Positions 27,401 through 39,400 of a stretch of 64,000 bases of DNA are shown here, piece by piece. Origin of the DNA: Eumeta japonica. Its lineage: Eukaryota; Arthropoda; Insecta; Lepidoptera; Psychidae. How positions within the stretch are numbered: the first letter of the stretch is position 1; each line of letters opens with the position of its first letter. The notes beneath the pieces were generated by a model. It saw nothing but the letters and a program-made list of their open reading frames with translations. It ran no database searches and was not told the origin of the DNA. The stretch is from positions 62,001 to 126,000 of the forward strand of contig BGZK01000733.1 in the NCBI GenBank assembly GCA_005406025.1, in the 5' to 3' direction. A program made the translations under genes and the position numbers.

Positions 27401-30400
27401 CGTCAGACAAATTGGAATCTACCAACCTATAATTTTGTATTAAATCCCAACAGCGACGCACTTGGTCCTTTAAGAAAAATTGCGTTTGACAGTTTGTTAC
27501 CTTAAATAAAATCCTGAATGCGACTTACTTGAGCTTTCAGACGATCCCATCGAAGTGGATTCTTCGGTGCTTGAGCCAATTTCTGTCACGCTTTCCGAAC
27601 TACCTAAAATACATTGAAAGATATTTTATAATAATAATATGTAACTGTAAACTCAATATATTACTTTACTATATTTAAATTCTAATTTCAATAATCTGTA
27701 TTGAAAATAATACATATATTATAGCTTAACAAAACGTCGACAATTATAAATACAGTTCAGTTAACTTAATAAATTAAAATTAAACATTTTGTCGATGAAA
27801 ATGTGTGCAAAATGGCTGACCTTCCGTTGAACTAGTGACTTTAAATTCTGTTGATGCGATTTCTGACGACAGCGTGCTCACTTCTGTGGTGCTCATTTCA
27901 GTTGTTGACGCTGAAAAAAAAACGAAATTTGACATCCAATGTTGAATTATCTACTCATTTGACAATTAAAATGTTTTCAATGATATTAAATCAAAATCTT
28001 TTTCAACTCCAAAAACTTATCTACAGCATCTGAGACCAAACTACGTAATCTCTAGATGCCTGATAACAACATTTTGGTCCTAAATCTTTTACGAGTTGTG
28101 ATGGGACGACTGTGAATTCTTAAAATTTGTAACATATTTAAAGTGTTATTTATATATATAATTTCTTTAAGCTGTTTTATTGTCGGTATAAGATATTTCT
28201 GGTGATATATAGTATCAAACTAAATGTTTCATATACCATTTGATACTTAATTTTTTCCTCTAATAACGAAAAATAAGCTCATATAAATTTTAGTTTATTA
28301 GGTTAAAAAATTCCAATTTTAATGTTTATATTTCAAAATAAAATTTTTAAAAGTTTATTTACCGCCATCCGTTGGCAATCTATATTTTAACAGTTAAGAA
28401 TGTCGTGAACTCTTTGATATGCCCATACCCCCTTTCTAGTTTTCCCGTAGTTATTCATAAATATGATTTTAAATCGTTTTTTGAAAGTTAATATAATCAA
28501 GGAGAAGTGTCAATCTAGTGAGTACTTTTATTTTATTTTACTCATTATTATGAGTTTGTGCTTGTTATGTTATTCATTTTTTTTTTTACAATTAATGGTA
28601 CGAAGTTAGTAATAACTCCTCACACGAGTATATTATTACTGTTAAAATTATTCACTCGCATAAAACTGAGTTCATACCCCGGATTAATCTTACACCTGAT
28701 CCTACTGTGCTTTTCCACATAGTGAGAAAACAATCTATACTAATATTATAAACGCGAAAATTTGTAAGGATGTGGACGTTTGTTGCTTTTTCACGCAAAA
28801 ACTACTGAATGGATTTCGATGACACTGCACAATAATATATAGCTTACACATCAGAATAACACATAGGCTGTAATATCATTTATAAAGATATAGTGTCAAT
28901 TATTCAAATATAACGATATCTGTCATCTGCGTGCTATTCTGGCGTGCGTCGGAAAAACCGTTGGAATTACACGTATATAATGTTTGATGGAAATGTTTAT
29001 TTTAAATAGTCCTATAAAAAACCCGCAACCACATATATCCATCTTTTATGTGTAAGCCATTATCGCCAAAATAGTGAAATATAAATACAATAATAATTGA
29101 TAATTTATTTCTAACGCACATTTGGTAGTAACAAATTGATCCTTATATCAAAATACATACTTTTATCGCGTTTTGTGTTTAAAGTAGATAAACTGTATTT
29201 TACACTCCATCATTTGGACAAATATTTGAATAGTTATGACGATAGACAAGCGAGTGCGCGATATTACGGTGCGGTCCGGCGGCAGGGTCAGATTATAAAG
29301 GTAGCAGGCATACATTTGAGCACGCAATGTTTTTCCTTCGGCCAGCTCTATGTGGCTTGCTCACGTGTTTCCAAATCGTAAAATCTGCATGTTTATACAG
29401 ACCAAAATAAATCGTTTAACATAGTTTATAGGAGTATATTGCAGAAGCCACCTATAACTTTTGCACTACCATCAATCATCATGTACTTCCGTACCTGTTT
29501 ATCCTTACAAACTATAGCGCTTATAATACCTACTAGCTGTCCCGCCCGCTTCGTTGGGTAATTTTTATTATTAATAAAATGGCGAAGAATTTACGGAATT
29601 CGAAAAATGAGTAGCCTAGAACCATCTACAAATCATCCCGCATCGAATGGTCCCAGTCCCATGTCTATACGTTTAGTAGTTTTTACGTGATTGGCGAACA
29701 AAGACAACCTATTTTCATTATATACGTATAGATAATACATATTAGCGAGTTCGTCTTAAAAAATACTTAGTTCCAATTTACATACATTACACAATATAAT
29801 TGTTTGAACACTTATAACTGGAGAATAGCTGGACCGATTTTCATTTTAATTAATAGTGATGTTATGTGTAAACTGAAATGTATAATCAGTAGGTATGAAT
29901 TATGTTCATCTTCCATCAATTTTTAAGCTGTCGCTTTATATTGCTTTAAAAAACATGAACCATGTAAACGAAATTGCTACGAATATATAGGGGCTGTGGT
30001 TATATCATCAATGTGTATAAATTGGCCCTATAAAAAAAATCCATATGAACAAGATGAAAGAATACATTTTATGCCCACGCGGGCGGAGCCGCTGGCAAAA
30101 GCTAGTTTCTCATAAAAGTTGCTTACGCTATGACCATTAACAAAGCACAAAGACTCTTCAAAGGGCAGGATTGTATTTACCAGAAGCTGGTTTTTCGCAT
30201 GAAGAATGATACGAGGCTACAAGGAGTCCGTATGTTTGAAGATACTTTTGTACTCGTATGTGTTGAAGATTGATGCGGGCAAAAAGTGAACGATGACAAC
30301 GTTGTAACATTCAACGTTGTTTTAAAATAAGTTGTGTAAAATTAATTTTAAAAAGTAAAAAATACGTCTATAATACTCTATATAATATTAATATAAGACT

Positions 30401-33400
30401 AAAATTGTTACTATTTTTTAGAATAAAATATTTAAAATCAATAAATATTTACATTTACTTATTTCTACTTTATTATATTACGTCAATGACCACTATTGAT
30501 GCGAGATATTCGCACGGGTCATCTACTAAAAAATACTTATAAATGTAGCTTTAAATTTTCGAGATAGTGAAATTATTATTATAGTATTGTATGTAAATAA
30601 AATTTATATTTATATGTAATATTTCTAATAAAAACAATATTCTTTTTATTCAGTTCACATCTGAAGAATTTAAATATACTCTTGTCTAGATAAATCAATA
30701 TACATAGAGTTGTTAATAATGCGATGCGTTTTGACATCAGGCATCAAGGCAATCAACGTCACTTGAGTAGCGCTCCCAAAAAATGCAAAAGGGACACGTC
30801 TACTGTTATGCATCAATAGAGTGCATATATTTCAGCTGCAAGAGTTCAAAGTTATAATATCGAATTTTCACCAGAATTGCAAGATGATTAGAATAAGGAC
30901 GAACAGATGATTGATTAGCATTGGCGTTAAGTAAGTTCGTGTATTTAAGCTTCGCCATCAGATCAAAATTTTGTCGCCATAGTATTATATTATCAATGAC
31001 CTCAATGCAAGTAAACTGAACCCAATTACTGCACTATAATTATGGTTAAAAAAACATGTACCCGCATAATGAGGTCAAGGTCATGTCATTCCCCGTGTTA
31101 TCTTCGACTTCTGACGCAAGGAGAGTGGACAGACGGTCTAGGCCGTAGGTATAAGAGCGTAACGCACCCTTTTTGACACTACCATAATGATCGAATCCTA
31201 AATAACGACTCAATCGACTTTTCAGGCAATCCCGTCAGAGTAGACGCTTTATTTTCCGTTGTTGTATTTTCTATACTACCCAATGTTAAACAAGTGCCGA
31301 TAAAACTTCAGGCGCTATCGCTATCGGAATTCTCACTCATTGGACGAAAAGCAACAGCCGAAGCTGTGCCTGAGGCGTGGAAGCGTGGTACTTGACCGAG
31401 CGAGTCGGCCCGTTTGCGGTCTGCAGCCAAGTCGATCACGGCGCGGTTCTACCGTACCGTAATTACCTCAAATATTTAATTAATGGTGCCAATATTAAAA
31501 ATAAGAGACTGATTCTATACAATAGGTTTTCTGTAACGGTAGGCAGAATTATTGAACTAGTTCGAAAGAATATTGTAATGTAGCTAATGCGAATGAGAAA
31601 ATAATATGCAAATAATAAATAAAAATATAATCTAAAAAAAAACTATTTTCAAATACATCATTTAACAATATGAGTTTGATGGGTTTCGTACAGTTACAGG
31701 ATTTTATATAACCCGATAGTGGGACTAGAATAGCAATGAAGTTCACATTACGAAACTATATGCACGCGAGTAAAGCCGGGTTTGCAAATTCGATCTCGAA
31801 ATATGTCAAATGTGAAAATATGTCATAGTTTTGGGTTTTTCACAAAAACCATAAATTTAATAAAACGCAATACTCTGTATTCGGATCACGCCCAAAATTT
31901 TCATTTGTAATGAGCATTAAGAAATTATAAAGGTGTACAAAAAAAATGTAACCTTCTGTTGATCCTTCAGATGCCGTCGATTCACTTTCTGGTGACGTAC
32001 TCAAATCTGTTGTAGTCTCTTCGGTCGTCAATTCTGAAACAAAAATAAAATAGGTTGGAAGTACACAACACATTCCCATCGTAGAACTACCCTGTCTTAA
32101 AACACACGGCTACGACACCGAGGGGTACACGGTTGATGTTCTTTTTATAACAGTCAGTAAAGTTATCTATTACATATTAGCGAACTCCCGCTGACTGACT
32201 CATCGCGAGATTTCCGAAACTATAGGCCCGATTAACTTGTACTTTGGCACGGTTGGGTAGTTCTCCAAAAAAATCGAAAATCGTGTCCGTACTTAGTTTC
32301 ATGTATTATTAACAGTGTGACATCATTTTTTATGAATACTATAGAACTATAACCACGTGTATCATTTATGATTTTAGTGTTCTTGTTCCTCGGTAAAGAA
32401 TATCAGTTGACCGGATACCCTAAAAATTATTTCCTCATGTCCAACACTCGATATTACGACATTATTTTGCTAATTCATCTCCCTTTACAAAAATGTTATG
32501 ATATCATCTTTTAGTTTAAAAATACTACATCTTAAAATGAATACTACTTTCATCGAGTAAAGAATAATGTATTATTCAAAAATTGATTTTTTATCTTTGT
32601 CCCACCGAAACAGAATCATTCCCTCACATTTTATAAACACTTGTCCAGTACTTTTTCATTTAACTTTTCGCTACCGCAATGAGAATTGTTAACAGTTGGA
32701 AACTCTGTTCGTATGCCTTATCGTCATTGTTCCCCAACGCGGACTTTGATGAACGATGAAGGAATTAATGAAGTATAGTGTTTTTCTTAATGAATTACTT
32801 AAATATTACATTTTCACGCTGCATTTCTTCATTTGAAGTTTGAACAAAATAATTGTTTCATTTTGTAATATTTTTATATTTTTTTTGCAGCTTTTAGGAG
32901 GTACAACATCAGCCTTCAATTCCAAATCAAACTCAGATTATGTATAACAACATTTCGTTGATTACATTTGATAATCGTCATTCTCTCACTATCATCCCTC
33001 ATGAAAATTATAAATGAGGAAATGATTATTATAAATATTATGAGTAAAGTGCCATTGTATCAGTTTTCCATCGTCAATATTAATATCCACATTTATCATA
33101 GGAAAGTTTTTTATATCGCGTGCAATTAAAAACTTAACGATATCAGTTTTTTGAAATATTAGAGCCCAAAATAGCTGCTGTGATTTTAAATAAGTTCCGA
33201 ATATTAAAAATTAATTTTTTCAGTGAATGAATTTATATTCTTGAAAAAAAAATGATATTTTTTCCTCATAATCGATTTTTTTTTATTATTCAACTATTTT
33301 GATTAAAAGTAAGAAAAGTTAGGGGCCACCTCGTCAGCTAAAATAAGGCTCTTATACACTATATACTACATTTAAAAATCGCCAAGTATGTAAAGTTATA

Positions 33401-36400
33401 TTTTTTTATTTTCGATGGTCGTTGTTCGATTTGTTTGGAGTACTTCCCAGTTACTCTTTTTAGGACGTAGACCCTTACTAAGAACGGATTTTACGCAAAT
33501 ATTATAAAAAAATATTTTACTAGATTAAAATATTTAAATAAAAATATTACTAGATTTAAATAAAAATATTTTGCGAAACGATAGGTCCGATCGACTTGAA
33601 ATTTGGCATAATTATTTTTTTTTGGGATATCGACGCTCACAGAGAAAGAGTTTTACGCAAAACTTATACAAAAAAATAATTTTTCATTATTTTAAGTCTA
33701 TGCGGGCGGAGCCGCGGACAAAAGCTAGTATTAACTATAAATGAGTTTATTACTTTCTGAAAACCTATCTTAAAAAATAAATAATTAAAAAAACAAATAA
33801 CCCGACTGCAAAAAATCAACAGATAAGCAATGTACTAAAAAAACCGAAACAAGTTTGAGAAAACTAACTAATAAAACCTAATAAACTCTACTTTGGTCTA
33901 ACAGACTACATTATGAGCTGAAAGCCTAAGTTAAATAATTTACATTATGTTTGATAGCAGGCGAAATCCATTAATTTTCTTAAGATTTATAATTTGCAAA
34001 TGGGTCCCGCACTCAATAGTCGCCTATAACTAGAGAAACAACTAGGTACGTCAACTATTACTCTTAAACTAGTGTTAACTAAAAAACACCAGAAAAAGAG
34101 CATTCTTCACGGAACGTTACTTACGGAACGTTTTGTTGACAAGTGCAGTTTTTCGGTAATAACTCAAAAATAGTAAATCCGATCATGTTCAAAATAATTT
34201 TCGCCAAAAGCATTTATTAAGCGTTACCTTTCTCAATTTTTCATATTTTTGGACAAACGATTTAAAAAATACAGGGGGGATACTGCTACTTTCGGAACTA
34301 TAATTTCCGAAAATATTTACTTAATCAAAAATTTTTTTAGAAACCTTAGTATTTTTAAAAATATTGTCGCAATATGTGCAATACGTAGATGTTTCCTGAA
34401 AAATTTTTTTTTCAGCTTCTGTTATATGTATGGAGCGCTCCCCTTAGAAATGTTTATTTTTGTTATTTAACTACTAAGCTAAATAGAGACTTAAACAAAA
34501 ATCTATACTCTAAATTTCATCAATATACATCTTGTAGTTTTAGAGTAAAATATCTGTAATACACGATGGACATGACAAAACCACAAGGGTTCCATTTTGC
34601 CATTTTGGCTCGGAACCCTAATTAAAATGGCCTATTAACAAGAAGACCTAAGAAAATTCTTAATTCAGAGTAGTAAAAATAGAGGGATATAGGTAAAAAT
34701 CACTATTTAAAGAAATTGGGTTGATAAAGCACTTTTTATTTTAAAATAAAGGAAAAGAATATGTTTAATTTATTACCTTGATAAATGGTAGAATAATTCT
34801 GATATACGATTCATGTTTCTATATTTTACCAATACTTATAATTGAACTTAAGATTCACTATTTGAAGGTATTAAAAAATATAGGGACATTACTAACTTTC
34901 TGTGGGACCAGTGCCTTCAGATTCTGTAGACCCAGTTTCTGATGAGGTTACACTTGCTTCTGTAGCACTCACTTCAGTGGACACTGGAACAAAAAGATGT
35001 TAATAATTTTCCGATGAGTAAAATAATAATATTGATATCATGTTAATCTTAAGATAAAGGAAAAAAATATGTTTAATTTATTACATTGATAAATGGGAGA
35101 ATAATTCTGATATACTTTTCATATTTCTATATTTTACTAATACTTATAATTGAACATAATATTTATTATTTGAAGGTATTAAAAAATATAGGGACATTAC
35201 TAACTTTCTGTGGGACCACTGCCTTCAGATTCTGTAGACCCTGTTTCTGATGAGGTTACACTTGCTTCTGTAGCACTCACTTCAGTGAACACTGGAACAC
35301 AAAGATGTTAATAATTTTCCGATAAGTAGAATAACAATATTGATATCATGTTAATCTTAAGATAAAGGAAAAAAATATGTTTAATTTATTACATTGATAA
35401 ATGATAGAATAATTCTGATATACTTTTCATATTTCTATATTTTACTAATACTTATAATTGAACATAATATTTATTATTTGAAGGTATTAAAAAATATAGG
35501 GACATTACTAACTTTCTGTGGGACCACTGCCTTCAGATTCTGTAGACCCTGTTTCTGATGAGGTTACACTTGCTTCTGTAGCACTCACTTCAGTGGACAC
35601 TGGAACAAAAAGATGTTAACAATTTTCCGATAAGTAAAATAACAATATTGATATCATATTAATCTTAAGATAAAGGAAAAAATATGTTCAATTTATTATA
35701 TTGATAAATGATAGAATAATTCTGACATACTTTTCATGTTTCTATATTTCACCAATACTTATAAATTAATATTCACTATTTGAAGGTATTAAAAAATATG
35801 GGGACATTACTAACTTTCTGTGGGACCAGTGCCTTCAGATTCTGTAGACCCAGTTTCTGATGAGGTTACACTTGCTTCTGTAGCACTCACTTCAGTGAAC
35901 ACTGAAACATAAAGATGTTAACAGTTTTCCGATAAGTAGAATAACAATATTGATATCATGTTAATTTTAAGATAAAGGAAAAAAATATGTTTAATTTATT
36001 ACCTTGATAAATGAGAGAATAATTCTGATATACTTTTCATGTTTCTATATTTTACCACCACTTATAATTGAACATAATATTTACTGTTTGAAGGTATTAA
36101 AAAATGTAGGTACATTACTAACTTTCTGTGGGACCACTGCCTTCAGATTCTGTAGACCCTGTTTCTGATGAGGTTACACTTGCTTCTGTAGCACTCACTT
36201 CAGTGGACACTGAAACACAAAGATGTTAATAATTTTCCGATAAGTAGAATAACAATATTGATATCATGTTAATCTTAAGATAAAGGAAAAAAAATATTTT
36301 AAATTTATTACATTGATAAATGAGAGAATAATTCTGATATACTTTTCATGTTTCTATATTTTACCAATACTTATAATTGAACATAATATTTACTGTTTGA

Positions 36401-39400
36401 AGGGATTAAAAAATATAGGTACGTTACTAACTTTCTGTGGGACCAGTGCCTTCAGATTCTGTAGACCCTGTTTCTGATGAGGTTACACTTGCTTCTGTAG
36501 CACTCACTTCAGTGGACACTGGAACAAAAAGATGTTAACAATTTTCCGATGAGTAAAATAATAATATTGATATCATGTTAATCTTAAGATAAAGGAAAAA
36601 AATATGTTTAATTTATTACATTGATAAATGGGAGAATAATTCTGATATACTTTTCATATTTCTATATTTTACTAATACTTATAATTGAACATAATATTTA
36701 TTATTTGAAGGTATTAAAAAATATAGGGACATTACTAACTTTCTGTGGGACCACTGCCTTCAGATTCTGTAGACCCTGTTTCTGATGAGGTTACACTTGC
36801 TTCTGTAGCACTCACTTCAGTGGACACTGGAACAAAAAGATGTTAACAATTTTCCTATAAGTAGAATAACAATATTGATATCATGTTAATTTTACGATGA
36901 AGGAAAAAAAATATGCTTAATTTATTACATTGATAAGTGATAGAATAATTCTGATATACTTTTCATGTTTCTATATTTTATCAATACTTATAATTTAACT
37001 TAAGATTCACTATTTGAAGGTATTAAAAAATATAGGTACATTACTAACTTTCTGTGGGACCAGTGCCTTCAGATTCTGTAGACCCAGTTTCTGATGAGGT
37101 TACACTTACTTCTGTAGCACTTACTTCAGTGGACACTGAAACACAAAGATGTTAACAGTTTTCCGACAAGTAAAACAACAATATTGATATCATGTTAAAA
37201 ATGTTAACTAATAAAAAAATTGATAATTCAAGTAAATTTTATCATAGTTACATTATAAATACAGTAAGTACTTTCTATATCACTTATACTTACATGGATG
37301 TGTGTTATTTATGAAAAGCTAAACTAATTACATATTAAGATCTCTAGAATGAAAATGTCAATCAGAAAATGCCAGAAAAAGAAATTAAAAACTTAAGTTA
37401 AATTAATAACTAATTAGTAATTAACATATAATTATTACCACGTAAAGTCTCCTCCGGCGTTCCTTGTAGCCTTTCCAAATTTTACCTAATAAAACCGTAG
37501 ACGTATCAGAGATGATTTTTTTTCTCACAAATAGTTACCAGTTTTTTTCATGAATTTTAATAAAGTGTCTGTATACTATCAAAACTGTGACAGTCGCCAC
37601 CCACTGACTTTTTGTGCATAGAGTGCTTGATCTGCCCGAAATTACCGGTTTAGAAATATTCACACAGAAAGCACACAATAATGTAATTTTTGTTTGTGCC
37701 TTGAACTGATTTGAAACAAAATCGAACATTTAGGTTAACTCGGTTAATTCCCTCGCGGTTATCTACTCGATACAAATTTGAATGTATTTGTATTTCTCCC
37801 CGTGCGAAGCGGAAGGAGGGCAAAAACCCATTATGGGCAGCCCGTGCGCCCGGGCGCAGGGGCGTGTCTGACTCGCACGGACTGAAAACCTCCTGAAGCA
37901 TTAAGGCGCCTGCCTTTAGCCCGTAGGCTTTGTAGGCTTCATCTAAGCGGCCAGAAGACACAAGGAGTGCCAACGGCGCGAAGGGGTTACCACGACGTAA
38001 TAACGTCATAGGTGAGGGAGTAGCCCGGGAAGAAGCAAAAATAACTAAACTACCTATTACCTTGAGTAATAGATTAAATATCAGACGACGCTTATAAACC
38101 TTATAGTGGAGGGAGTGGTAAAAAACTGCGAAAGGCGGTTATAAATTTAACGGTTCCGGTTGAGGGCTTTAGGTCTTTAAATCATTGAATTTAAATTTGA
38201 AATTCAAAAAATGACCTATAACCGTTACGTGAAGACGTAATGTAACATTACTGAATTAAATTCGGAATTGTATTGACCATCAGTAACATAGTTTGACCGC
38301 TAGCCGTGATTCTGAGCGAGCCCGTCCTCAAAGCCGGCCGCTGGTCAACATGCGGTCGCCCTCACGTAGTCAATTGCAAACCATTTACGCGTGTAAAACA
38401 CGCGAGATAATTAAAATAGCGATTGGTATCTGGAGTGTGGACTTGCGGAGCGCTCCCTAGGCGCGGAAACCGTGCGCGGGCTCGGCGTGTAGACGGTGCG
38501 GCCACCGGAGTATATCACCAGGACGAGCGCAAACGTGGCATAACTGTCGCCGCGCGATGTACGTTGCGCGGCACCACACACACTCATACAGGCGCAGAGC
38601 CCGACACTACAGAATGCAGCTCGAAGGGACACTAACATGCAGTGACATACTAAACTAAACGGGTGGTCCAGGGGACTGGACCGAAGGCAACCGATCGCGA
38701 CGACGGAACAACCGAAAACTGACAATTTGAACGAGCAGTATTAGATTTTATATTACGTATAATTTTTTACGTAATATTTGCTTTATTCAGTCTTGGATTA
38801 TGACTTATGTCCGTGCAAATGCCAATGACGTACGACACGTCGAGAGTTGCGAGTCTAGTGTATCGAGCCCTAAAGAGCTATTAATATTCTTGAAACCAGT
38901 GATTCAAAAAAAACTAAAAATCATGGACATATTCTACCATATTTGAACTGTCAAGTCATAGACGAAAACGCAATGCTTTCCGCTGTAAGCGTTAGAGTCG
39001 CTACTCGTGATGGCCGGCGTATGGAGACGACTGCACGAAAATATTCACTATATCTTAAGTTGAAGAAAATAATTTTTGATAAATATTTAAAACAATCGGA
39101 AATATCCATTTAATTAAAAGACCAAACATAACGACGCTGTCGCTTCAGGCAAGTCTTATATTTGTATATATAATTCGTGTACCTCCTTCAGTTGTGCTTG
39201 AATTTTTAGAAGACTCCCCAGTTCCCATTGCACCAGAAATTATTTTTGAAGTCATATTCGACCTGCTCGATTTTGTAGTCATTTTACTCAAAAAAATGTC
39301 TACAGATTTCGTAAGACTGACGGAGATCTGTTTGATGAATTCCGTGCTATTTGATAATTTAGTCGTGGAACCGGAAACTACTAGAGTGAATTCTGTAATG

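Larger units (their letters stand above)
24712..27529 (-). other. papilin intron, 2.8 kb
   Basis: Dominated by the mariner copy at 25330-26630. Degraded copies of exon ends lie at 27300-27480. Confidence 0.55.
27911..31952 (-). other. papilin intron, 4.0 kb
   Basis: It holds the nested Helitrons (28734-30105), a helicase-like scrap at 30115 and the relic exon at 31214-31279. A GC-richer patch at 31370-31470 is unexplained. Confidence 0.55.
34790..37200 (-). repeat. tandem array of eight exon-plus-intron units, period about 308 bp
   Basis: Unit starts, measured at the exon 3' ends, are 34897, 35205, 35513, 35815, 36123, 36432, 36740 and 37049. Spacings are 302-309 bp. Each unit holds one 87-nt papilin exon and about 220 bp of intron, and copies are near-identical, which points to recent unequal exchange. 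Confidence 0.95.

Noticed and set aside
31377..31583. Plus-strand 68-codon frame in a GC-richer patch
   Set aside because: There is no recognisable domain, no splice context and no support for a start; probably repeat-derived.
38411..38725. Minus-strand 104-codon Cys/Ser-rich frame with a hydrophobic start
   Set aside because: It resembles a secreted peptide at first sight but has no signal-peptide structure and lies in an unexplained GC-rich island with open frames on both strands.
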